DNA of 64,000 nt from Geomonas ferrireducens (GTDB taxonomy: Bacteria; Desulfobacterota; Desulfuromonadia; Geobacterales; Geobacteraceae): assembly GCF_004917065.1 (NCBI RefSeq), contig NZ_SSYA01000003.1, positions 62,001-126,000 of the forward strand. The letters run 5' to 3'. The translations under genes and the position numbers were made by a program. This document shows, one piece after another, positions 42,400 to 49,791 of the stretch. A model generated the notes under the pieces. That model was not told where the DNA came from. It did no database searches and saw only the letters and a list, made by a program, of their open reading frames with translations. Each line of letters opens with the position of its first letter. Within the stretch, counting starts at the first letter, position 1.

Positions 42400-43098
42400 C
42401 TACTTCGGGTGACCCGGGGGAAGGGTGCTTTCCGCGGGTGCGGACGCGGCTCCGTTACCGGCGACGCCTGAGGAGAAGTAGATCACGTCGAAGGTGCGGT
42501 TGAGGCTCTTGCTGGTGAATTTGTCCATCCGCATCCCCGGCAGGGCGGCGAGTTCGTCGCCTACCTTCACCTTGGTCACCGGCAGGGCGACCCAGACGTT
42601 TTTGCCGTCGCGCTCCAGGTTGACGTAGGTGTAGCCGCCGGCGTCCATGGTTTCCACCACCTTGCCGGAGAGGTCGCTGGACAGGGGTTCCGCCGTCATC
42701 TTCCCTTTCTTCTCCTTTTTCACGGCAGGGGCATCGGCACGCCCGTCGGAGAAGATGATCCGGTCAAAGGTCCGGTTGAGCGCGGCGCTCTTGAAGTTGG
42801 TCATCACCATGCCCGGCTTGAGGGTGACCTCCTCGCCGACCTTGGCCTCGTATTCACCGCTGATCGCGGCCCAGGTGCTGACCCCGTCCTTCTCGAGCCG
42901 CAGGTAAAGGTACCCGGAACCCTTGGTCGCCTCGACGACCTTACCGGAAAGGGCCTCCACGACCTGAAGGGGAGGCGCCGCGGGGGGCGTGGCGACGGGC
43001 GTTTCCGCGACTTTCGCGGTCCCGGCGCAACCGGACTGCAGGGCGAGGGCAAAGCCCAGGGTCATTGCGGTGGCGAAGATGCTGCGTGTTCTTTTCAT
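42400..43098 (-). CDS. NrfJ-like lipoprotein with two OB-fold-type repeats (paralogue 1)
   Basis: About 232 residues. MKRTRSIFATAMTLGFALAL leads to QSGC, a lipobox-like end, followed by a Pro/Ala-rich linker. Two ~75-residue repeats follow: LSGKVVEATKGSGYLYLRLE and LSGKVVETMDAGGYTYVNLE, each with a K/R-D-G-x-x-x-W-x-A segment and then an x-V-G-x-E/D-x-x-x-x-P-G-M strand. This pattern is that of NrfJ-like proteins seen near cytochrome genes; no enzyme role is established. Each repeat ends with LNRTFD. A paralogue lies at 57.0 kb. The start at 43098 follows AAAGGAG. Confidence 0.8.
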   Translation of the reverse strand: MKRTRSIFATAMTLGFALALQSGCAGTAKVAETPVATPPAAPPLQVVEALSGKVVEATKGSGYLYLRLEKDGVSTWAAISGEYEAKVGEEVTLKPGMVMTNFKSAALNRTFDRIIFSDGRADAPAVKKEKKGKMTAEPLSSDLSGKVVETMDAGGYTYVNLERDGKNVWVALPVTKVKVGDELAALPGMRMDKFTSKSLNRTFDVIYFSSGVAGNGAASAPAESTLPPGHPK

Positions 43099-43456
43099 AC
43101 AACCAGCTCCTTTGCAATTACAGTGAAGTTGAGGCAGCGAGCTGCCCACGATGCGGCAGATTCTACTACAGTTTCGCTCATCAATAAAAGGCAAATTCTG
43201 TAGCGGTTCGGTTTACATCTGAACGCCCCCCACGGGGCGCAGAGGAGGCCGGCGCCCCTCATAATCGCGCATCTTTCGAGCAGCACGCGAAGATGCCGGT
43301 TTTAAAAGGTTGTATTTACAGGAAATATTTAGTATATGAATGCTTTGCCTTGGCCGGTGGACGCTTCTTCGGAGCGTGAACCGGGGCCGGGGCGGTTGCT
43401 ATGTTTTTACTCCGCCTGCTCGTTGGAGCGGGATGTCGGAGATGGAGGGCCCTGTT
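43099..43456. other. Intergenic region between divergent lipoprotein genes
   Basis: About 360 bases that must hold two outward promoters. TTGTAT (43310) with TATATG or GTATAT ~16 bases later is a weak candidate for the plus-strand gene. No repeat of the A, B or C families is present. A long minus-strand frame through here and the FnIII/NHL gene is an artefact of codon bias. Confidence 0.4.
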
Positions 43457-45118
43457 TTGGTCAAGTTCGTTCTTTCGTTGTTGTTGATGTCTTTTCTCGT
43501 CTCTTGCGGGTCCATCTCGGCTCCTTCGGTCACCGGCAACGAGGCTGCGACCCCGCCGACCGAGCTCGCGGTGGCGAAGACGACCTCCACCTCGGTCGTC
43601 CTCACCTGGAGCCCTGCTGCAGGCGACGTCTACGCCTACAAGATCTACCGCGACGGCACCGAGGTCGGCACGACCATCAAGGCCGGCCCGGCAAGTGCCG
43701 CACCCACCGTCTACAGCGACAACAACCTGAACCCCTCCACCACCTACGTCTACTCGGTGGCCGCCTCCTCCACCTTCGGCAAAGAGACCGCCTCTCCGGA
43801 CACGGTCATCGCCACGACCCTCCCCGCGGGGCCGCTCGACCCGCCGACCAGGGTGACGGTAACCCAGACCACCGTCGATTCGGTCTCCCTCACCTGGGAG
43901 GCCTCCAACTACACCGTTCCCGGCGCCGTACTCACATACTCCATCTACCGAAACGGCACCCTGATCGGGACCACCACGGCAGCGGCGGGGCAGGGGGGGA
44001 CCTTCACCGACACGAAGCTCTCGCCGGCGACCACCTATTATTACAGCGTCTCGGTTTCCACGGAGTCCGCGCTTTCGCCTCCGGTCCAGGCGACCACCGC
44101 AAGCACCAGCATCTCGCTTTCGAGTACCGTGATCACCTTCGCGGGTAGTCCCTCGCGGCAGGGTTCCGCCGACGGGCTCGGCGGGTGGGCGACCTTCTAC
44201 CAGCCCTACGGCATGGTGCGCATGGGAGGCTACCTCTACCTGGCCGACAGCGGCAACCACACCATCCGCCGCATCGACATCGCCACGAGCGAGGTGAGCA
44301 CCGTGGCCGGCACCGCTGGGAGTATCGGCGCCGAGGACGGCATCGGCACCGCCGCCCGGTTCAACACCCCGCGCGGCGTCGCCACCGACGGCATCTACCT
44401 CTACATAACGGACAGCGGCAACAACGCGATCCGCAGGTTCGACCCGGTCTCCGGATCGGTCGTCACCTTCGCGGGCACTATGGGGGGGAGGGGCTTCCTC
44501 GACGGCACCGGCGCCGATGCGCGCTTCTACGCCCCGCGCGGCATCACCTCGGACGGGACGTACCTCTACGTGGCGGACACCTACAACAACGTCATCAGGA
44601 AGATCCGCATCGCCGACGCCGCCGTCACCACCTTGGCCGGCACGAAGGCCAAGGGGACCAACGACGGCATCGGGCCGGGGGCGGCCTTCTTCTACCCCTA
44701 CGGCATCACCTGCGACGGTCCGAACCTCTACGTCACCGACACCTGCAACCACACGATCAGAAAGGTCGTCATCGCCACCATGCAGGTGACCACCTTGGCG
44801 GGGAGGGCGGGGTACTCCGGGAGCGGGGACGGTATCGGGAGCGACGCCGGGTTCTACTATCCGGACGGGATCCTGAGCGACGGCACCAATATCTACATCT
44901 GCGACACGAGCAACAGCACCATCCGGCAGGTGAAGATCGCCACCGGCATGGTCGCGACCCTTGCCGGGAAGGCGGGTGCGGCCGGCACCACGGACGGCTC
45001 CGGCACCGTGCCCCGTTTCCGCACCCCGCGCGGCGTGGCCATCTCCGGCAGCCAGCTCTTCGTCACCGATTTCGCAAGCCACACGGTGCGCCGGATCACA
45101 TTGCAGCCGGCAAACTGA
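43457..45118 (+). CDS. Lipoprotein with two fibronectin type III domains and an NHL beta-propeller
   Basis: About 553 residues. The signal VKFVLSLLLMSFLVSCGS is a lipoprotein type with Cys after LVS. Two FnIII domains follow (about 33-125 and 128-220), each ending in a Y-x-Y-S-V-x-x strand. Then come about six NHL repeats with G-x-x-x-Y-x-P-x-G-I/M and Y-L/V-A/T-D-x-x-N-x-x-I-R-K/R (YLADSGNHTIRRIDI, YVADTYNNVIRKIRI, YVTDTCNHTIRKVVI). NHL propellers bind proteins or glycans; no catalytic site is seen. The TTG at 43457 has GGAGGG seven bases upstream; ATGs at 43433 or 43442 are alternatives but add an acidic lead before the signal. It ends at a combined terminator and promoter. Confidence 0.85.
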   Translation: MVKFVLSLLLMSFLVSCGSISAPSVTGNEAATPPTELAVAKTTSTSVVLTWSPAAGDVYAYKIYRDGTEVGTTIKAGPASAAPTVYSDNNLNPSTTYVYSVAASSTFGKETASPDTVIATTLPAGPLDPPTRVTVTQTTVDSVSLTWEASNYTVPGAVLTYSIYRNGTLIGTTTAAAGQGGTFTDTKLSPATTYYYSVSVSTESALSPPVQATTASTSISLSSTVITFAGSPSRQGSADGLGGWATFYQPYGMVRMGGYLYLADSGNHTIRRIDIATSEVSTVAGTAGSIGAEDGIGTAARFNTPRGVATDGIYLYITDSGNNAIRRFDPVSGSVVTFAGTMGGRGFLDGTGADARFYAPRGITSDGTYLYVADTYNNVIRKIRIADAAVTTLAGTKAKGTNDGIGPGAAFFYPYGITCDGPNLYVTDTCNHTIRKVVIATMQVTTLAGRAGYSGSGDGIGSDAGFYYPDGILSDGTNIYICDTSNSTIRQVKIATGMVATLAGKAGAAGTTDGSGTVPRFRTPRGVAISGSQLFVTDFASHTVRRITLQPAN

Positions 45119-45138
45119 CGCCAGATTCAGCCTATCGT

Positions 45139-45168
45139 TTGACATGGGAGGGGGGCCGTGGCTATAAT
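45139..45168 (+). promoter_or_regulatory. Perfect-consensus sigma-70 promoter inside a terminator hairpin
   Basis: TTGACA (45139-45144), an 18-base spacer and TATAAT (45163-45168). Both hexamers match the consensus exactly. Transcription would begin near 45175 and give a ~40-base leader for the lipoprotein at 45215. Confidence 0.8.
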
Positions 45169-45179
45169 GGCCCCCTTTT
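45151..45179 (+). terminator. Hairpin terminator overlapping the promoter
   Basis: GGGGGCC (45151-45157) pairs with GGCCCCC (45169-45175), and TTTT follows. The 11-base loop holds the TATAAT of the next gene's promoter. It ends the FnIII/NHL transcript. Confidence 0.75.
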
Positions 45180-45214
45180 CTATCACCACACACCTTTGGA
45201 AAGGCGGTAGCATA

Positions 45215-46168
45215 ATGCGCGCATTTTATCTCTTGGCGGTACTCTTTGGGCTCGTTCTCGGCGGCTGCGGCGTCGAGTGGTTGCCGCCTCCGCCCCAGGT
45301 GGAGCAATTCTCCTTCACTCCGAGCTCCGTGGACGGGGTTGCCACCGGCTCGACCCAGACCTCCAACGCGGTGACGCTTACCATGGACACCTCGAACGCC
45401 AACATCAGCGTGAGCGGCGGGGAATACTCGGTGAACGGGGGGGCCTTCACCTCGACCGCCGGGACCGTGGTGAACGGCGACACGGTACAGGTGCGGCAAA
45501 CCGCGGCTAGCACGGCGGGTACCACGGTGACCACCACGCTCACCGTCGGCGACAAGCGCGCCACCTTCTCGAGCACAACGGCGGGGGGCGCCGACGCCTT
45601 CTCATTCTCGCCGACCGCGGTGTTCAACGTGACCCCTGGCTCGACCCAGACTTCGAACGCCGCGACGGTCAAGGTGAGCGGCACGGCGCCGATCAGCGTG
45701 ACCGGTGGGGAATACTCGGTAGACGGCAGCGCCTTTACGAGTTCGTCCGGCAGCATCGGCGCGGGAACCCACACGGTGCAGGTGCAGCAGACCGCCGCCA
45801 GCGGGGCCACCACCACGGCGACCACCACGGTCACCATCGGCGGGACCAGCGCGAGCTTCATCAGCTCCACCACCAATGTGGCGGACCAGACCGTGAATGC
45901 GACCGGGGCGGCCGATACCACGGTTACCACGCCGGTCACCCTGCATCTGGTTAGCGGCACACACTCCATCCAGGTCGTCGAGGGGGCCGGGGCCTACTCG
46001 CTGAACGGGGCTGAGGGGGACTTCTCGGTCGATGAACAGACCGTGACGCTCACCGACGGGCAGGTCATCTATGTGCAGGATTTCGCCCTTCCCGGCACCG
46101 GCAGCGTGGCTACCACCCTCGTCGCCATCGACGGCGGCATCATCACGTACGAGGTCACGACGCAGTAG
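45215..46168 (+). CDS. Small secreted lipoprotein with two repeated beta domains
   Basis: About 317 residues. MRAFYLLAVLFGLVLGGCG ends in the lipobox LVLGGC. Two ~90-residue repeats follow: PSSVDGVATGSTQTSNAVTL ... ISVSGGEYSVNGGAFTSTAG and PTAVFNVTPGSTQTSNAATV ... ISVTGGEYSVDGSAFTSSSG. Each is Thr/Ser-rich, which suggests beta-sandwich modules. The last ~90 residues differ. I do not recognise a catalytic domain. The start at 45215 is set by AAAGGCGG and by the promoter at 45139; a GTG at 45158 lies inside the promoter. A hairpin with a T9 tail follows the stop. Confidence 0.85.
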   Translation: MRAFYLLAVLFGLVLGGCGVEWLPPPPQVEQFSFTPSSVDGVATGSTQTSNAVTLTMDTSNANISVSGGEYSVNGGAFTSTAGTVVNGDTVQVRQTAASTAGTTVTTTLTVGDKRATFSSTTAGGADAFSFSPTAVFNVTPGSTQTSNAATVKVSGTAPISVTGGEYSVDGSAFTSSSGSIGAGTHTVQVQQTAASGATTTATTTVTIGGTSASFISSTTNVADQTVNATGAADTTVTTPVTLHLVSGTHSIQVVEGAGAYSLNGAEGDFSVDEQTVTLTDGQVIYVQDFALPGTGSVATTLVAIDGGIITYEVTTQ

Positions 46169-46194
46169 CGGCGTCGCGTCGAAAGAAACACCCA

Positions 46195-46228
46195 AGGAAG
46201 CCGGTGCGAGCCGGCTTCCTTTTTTTTT
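46195..46228 (+). terminator. Terminator after the small lipoprotein
   Basis: AGGAAGCCGG and CCGGCTTCCT around a six-base loop, followed by a run of about nine T residues. Confidence 0.92.
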
Positions 46229-46316
46229 GCGCTTTCGTGTGGGGCAGGGGATTTGCCATTGTCGGACCACCCATCCAAGAGTAAAGCAAGACCTGGAATC
46301 CCGTTCCTGACAAAAT

Positions 46317-46433
46317 CAAATCCCCCCTTGCCCCCCTTCGCAAAGGGGGGGGGCGTGATGCCATACTCACCGCTTCGAAACTAAGCACACATGGTTCCCC
46401 GGAATTCTCTGAAGGACCTTCGCAGGGGAGGGC
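46317..46433. repeat. C-family hairpin joined to an 80-bp repeat unit
   Basis: CCCCCTTCGCAAAGGGGGGG is followed by CGTGATGCCATACTCACCGC and TTCGAAACTAAGCACACATG, then TTCCCCGGAATTCTCTGAAG. The same 80-base unit occurs twice at 56781-56940, beyond the other end of the cytochrome and cohesin block. Confidence 0.85.
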
Positions 46434-46658
46434 GAGGCACCGGTCCCATCCTTCATCAGCGTCCCGTTGTCATTTCTGAACTGCATTTCATGTCTAATGC
46501 TCCATTTTTTCTTATCTTCCTACGAAAAATTCTTTACAACGCTTGCATTTTTTCTTACAAACACTAAAGTCTCATGAGCCCACGGCGCCTTCTCGCCTAA
46601 TTAACGCACCACAACCTTTCCTTTTTTAATGTAATCGTTGTCGTTCAAGGAGGTTCGC
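46434..46658. other. Upstream region of the 12-haem cytochrome gene
   Basis: About 225 bases, AT-rich in the middle. TTTACA (46533) with TTACAA, and TTGCAT (46543) with TAAAGT (46565), are two overlapping candidate promoters with 16-base spacers. A ~90-base leader follows, then AAGGAGG before the ATG. Confidence 0.35.
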
Positions 46659-49286
46659 ATGATCAAGAAGGCGCTGCTGTTGTTGCTCATCCTCACCTGT
46701 CTCCCTTCGCTAGCCCTGGGGTGGACCCTGACTGCGAGGATCGGAAGTCCATCCGGGAGCATCGCCGGTGGTTCCCCCTACAAGGTTGTCACCACCGGGA
46801 CAGGCTATCTCACCATTCCGGCCGGCGACACCACGGTCGCCGTGACTCCGGCCGACGGCTACACCGTCTCCATGGTCACCCTTGACGGCGTCGTCCTCTC
46901 CGTTCCCTCCGCGGGGGGTAATGTCGCGGTGCCGCAGGAGGGGAAGACCTCGCGCACCCTGGTTGCCTACTTCACCTCGGCCACCTACTCGATGACGGCG
47001 AACCAGTCCTCCGGCGGCGTGCTGTCGCTGCAGCGGATCTCCCCCACCATCGGCACCATCACCACCACGACGCTCACCGGGCTGCGTACCGGCAACGTGG
47101 TGCGCGTCACCGCGACGCCAGACTCGGGGAGCAGCGCCACATCCCTTACCGTGGCGGGGAGCCAGGTCTGGAGCGGAAGCTCACCCTCGGCGGTCACCTA
47201 CGATTACACGGTGGGCACGAGCAACGTGAGTGCCCAGGCAAGCTTCGTGAGCATCCCGGTTGTTACGGCGCGCCTGTCGACGGCAACGACCAGTACCGCG
47301 GTCGGCACCCCGGTCACCCTCGATGCTTCGGGCACGACGAGCAACGATCCGCCCCTTTCCTACCGCTTCGAAGTGGTGACGGGTGATCCGGCCGCGGTGA
47401 CGCTAAGCCCCGCGGGGCCTGGCCCCACCGCCGTCACGAGCTTTACCGCCACGCTTCCCGGAAACTACGCGGTGCGGGTGACGGTCACCACGACACGCGG
47501 CGCGACCTCGACGGCGATCTCGCCCGTCATCACCGTGCTCACCAAGGCGGGGTATGACTCTGGCGAATGTCTCTCCTGTCACGCCAATCGGGATCCGGCC
47601 ATCGCCGCGGCTTACCAGCAATCCACCCACTATCTGACCGCCGCGGTAAGCTGCTCTAAGTGCCACAACCCGGACGGAAGCCTCGGGCACCCCTATCTCC
47701 CCGAGCCGGGCAGCTCCTGCCTGCCGTGCCATAGCACGGTGACGCCGCAGATCGCGACGGATTTCTCGGCCTCTCCGCACCTGAACACCGGCTGCATCGG
47801 CTGTCATTACGACCATACGGCGACCTCGACCTTCAACCGCTGCAGCGTCTGCCACGGACAGCCGCATCCCTGGGAGAGCCTGGGGATCTGCGGCCGCTGT
47901 CACCTGACCCACAACCCGTACACGATCACGGCGCCGCCGCCGCACTTCAACTCCTTCACCACGGCGCGCTACGTAACCCCGCGCATCAGCTGCGACAACT
48001 GTCACAGGACCATCGACGAGGCAGGGGTGAGCACCTTCAACATCTACAGCGCGAACCGGCAGTGGGGACGCTCGGGCAAGGGGAACAGCACCTCGCCCTC
48101 CTATGTCTCCTACGACTTCAAGACGCTCGGCACCGCGCTCCCCGCCACACTGGCCACCTCCGTCGGGCCGGACTGCGTCCGGTGCCACACGACGACCGGA
48201 TACGTGAAATACGTGGAATCGGGCTTCAAGGACATCGCGCCGTTCGAGGACCCGAGCGGGCAGCGCTCCCGCGAGATGATCGTCTGCTCGGCCTGCCACA
48301 CCCCGACCCCCTTCCTTTCCTACGACGTCGTGGACTGGGACACCTACACCTATGTGCCGGCGTTCAGCAGGCGGGACGTGCCGCAGGTGATCGCCTACTA
48401 CAACTACAGCACGAGCGGGACGAAGGTGCTGAACCCGATGGTGATGCCTTACGACGCCGGGGAGTCGAACAACTGCATCGTCTGTCACGCCGGACGGACG
48501 GGGGGGAGCACGCTGAGGCTACTGGCGCAGCTCTACGGCAGCTCGGGCACCTTCTGGGGGAGCGTTTCCTTCATCGACCCGCACGGCATGGCGGCGGCCG
48601 GGGTTTTGTACGGCAAGAACGGGTACGAATTCTTCAGCAAGAGCTACAGCGGCACTTTCGCGGTCCATGGGGCTTTGGGGGGCGACGACCCTGGGGCATG
48701 CATCTTCTGCCACATGTCCGCCGACCAGAAGCACACCTTCTCGCCGGTGGAGAAGGACTCCTCCGGGGCCATCACGCAGATCACCGCCTTCGCCCCGACC
48801 TGCAGCGGCTGTCACGACCAGACGTCGAAGCCGATCCCGCTGAACGACCCGGCGCAGCTTGAAGCGAAGCGACTGGAATACGCCTCGGCGCTTAAGGCGC
48901 TCGCCGCGGTCCTTGCGCGCAAGGGGATCAACTACAACGGCGCGCTCTCGCCGTACTTCTTCACCACGGCGGATAAGGCCGCACAGGGTGACGCGACGGC
49001 CTTCCGCAACTGGCGCGCCTTCTACGTGGCGGGGAGCCCGCCGCTCTACAGCGGCAGCGACCTCATGGGGGCCGCCTTCAACCTGAGGCTTTTGGACGGG
49101 GAGAAGGGTGGGTACGCGCACAACAGCTACTACGCGAAAAGGCTTACCTACGATTCGATCGACCTCGCCGACGACGGAAAGCTGAACGCGACGGTCGCGA
49201 TGACGCTGCAGAACCTCCCGGCGACGGAGAAGTTCACCGAAGAGGACCGGTCGCGTGCCGTTTCCTGGGTCGGGGTGAGACCGTAG
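46659..49286 (+). CDS. Dodecahaem c-type cytochrome with N-terminal Ig/PKD-like domains
   Basis: About 875 residues. The signal peptide is IKKALLLLLILTCLPSLALG. The first ~290 residues are beta-rich, including a PKD-like domain (about 205-295; VGTPVTLDASGTTSNDPPLS). Twelve CxxCH sites follow between about 304 and 720: CLSCH, CSKCH, CLPCH, CIGCH, CSVCH, CGRCH, CDNCH, CVRCH, CSACH, CIVCH, CIFCH and CSGCH. The last ~150 residues lack haem. Twelve haems is the number in some outer-membrane Geobacter cytochromes such as OmcB, but the domain layout differs, so I do not assign it to that family. It probably carries electrons at or beyond the outer membrane. The start is set by AAGGAGG. It ends at a terminator, just before the cohesin/dockerin operon. 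Confidence 0.92.
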   Translation: MIKKALLLLLILTCLPSLALGWTLTARIGSPSGSIAGGSPYKVVTTGTGYLTIPAGDTTVAVTPADGYTVSMVTLDGVVLSVPSAGGNVAVPQEGKTSRTLVAYFTSATYSMTANQSSGGVLSLQRISPTIGTITTTTLTGLRTGNVVRVTATPDSGSSATSLTVAGSQVWSGSSPSAVTYDYTVGTSNVSAQASFVSIPVVTARLSTATTSTAVGTPVTLDASGTTSNDPPLSYRFEVVTGDPAAVTLSPAGPGPTAVTSFTATLPGNYAVRVTVTTTRGATSTAISPVITVLTKAGYDSGECLSCHANRDPAIAAAYQQSTHYLTAAVSCSKCHNPDGSLGHPYLPEPGSSCLPCHSTVTPQIATDFSASPHLNTGCIGCHYDHTATSTFNRCSVCHGQPHPWESLGICGRCHLTHNPYTITAPPPHFNSFTTARYVTPRISCDNCHRTIDEAGVSTFNIYSANRQWGRSGKGNSTSPSYVSYDFKTLGTALPATLATSVGPDCVRCHTTTGYVKYVESGFKDIAPFEDPSGQRSREMIVCSACHTPTPFLSYDVVDWDTYTYVPAFSRRDVPQVIAYYNYSTSGTKVLNPMVMPYDAGESNNCIVCHAGRTGGSTLRLLAQLYGSSGTFWGSVSFIDPHGMAAAGVLYGKNGYEFFSKSYSGTFAVHGALGGDDPGACIFCHMSADQKHTFSPVEKDSSGAITQITAFAPTCSGCHDQTSKPIPLNDPAQLEAKRLEYASALKALAAVLARKGINYNGALSPYFFTTADKAAQGDATAFRNWRAFYVAGSPPLYSGSDLMGAAFNLRLLDGEKGGYAHNSYYAKRLTYDSIDLADDGKLNATVAMTLQNLPATEKFTEEDRSRAVSWVGVRP

Positions 49287-49337
49287 GCGATGGACGATTG
49301 ACAATGGATAGTTGACTAATAACGGCTAGTTATCACA

Positions 49338-49371
49338 GCCCTCCCCCTGAACCCCGGGGGAGGGCTTTTTT
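49338..49371 (+). terminator. Terminator after the 12-haem cytochrome
   Basis: GCCCTCCCCC pairs with GGGGGAGGGC around an eight-base loop, then TTTTTT. Confidence 0.92.
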
Positions 49372-49393
49372 GTGTTTTTAATATTTTTTCATC

Positions 49394-49423
49394 TAGACAA
49401 AGGGTCTTGAGCTGGCGTATTAT
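49394..49423 (+). promoter_or_regulatory. Putative sigma-70 promoter of the cohesin/dockerin operon
   Basis: TAGACA (49394-49399), an 18-base spacer and TATTAT (49418-49423); each hexamer differs from the consensus at one base. It lies directly after the cytochrome terminator and gives a leader of about 360 bases. Confidence 0.5.
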
Positions 49424-49429
49424 AGGGCG

Positions 49430-49791
49430 CCGTTTTAGCCCGTTTGAGGCCGTCCCTCGCCGCAGCAGGCGCGCTGCGATGGACAGGCTCCGTTGCAAGC
49501 TACGCGGTTGCGGAGGCGGGCAAAAGGCGTTGCCGTTCCGCCAATTGACGGAATGGCGTGGGAACGCACCCCAATGATAACCGGCACATCGAGCCAACTT
49601 GGCGTTTTATCTGGCTAAAGTCTCGTCCTTTCGATATTTTTTCTGCCGCTCCTCTTTGGGAGCACTTATTGCTACAGCATCTGTTGTCCCGGCAGGGCCG
49701 GGTCGAGAGCCGCACCAGACGCGGCTCTCTGGGAGACAGGCCGAACCGCCCCTGGCTGAAGCGCCCGGGTGGTGAACAAAGAGGAGGCAGG
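49430..49791 (+). promoter_or_regulatory. Long structured leader of the cohesin/dockerin operon
   Basis: Two clear hairpins. In 49527-49567, GCGTT-GCCGTTCCG pairs with CGGAATGGC-GTGGG-AACGC: 14 base pairs, a G-U pair and a five-base bulge around CCAATTGA. In 49705-49729, GAGAGCCGC pairs with GCGGCTCTC around ACCAGAC. The region then runs to GAGGAGG before the ATG at 49792. The sequence does not match a GEMM, cobalamin or TPP riboswitch that I can recognise. A cis-acting RNA is an inference from structure and length. Confidence 0.4.

Noticed and set aside
43316-45499. A minus-strand frame of 727 codons across the FnIII/NHL gene
   Set aside because: The plus strand encodes clear FnIII and NHL repeats; the antisense frame is His/Gly/Arg-rich and starts inside the next gene.
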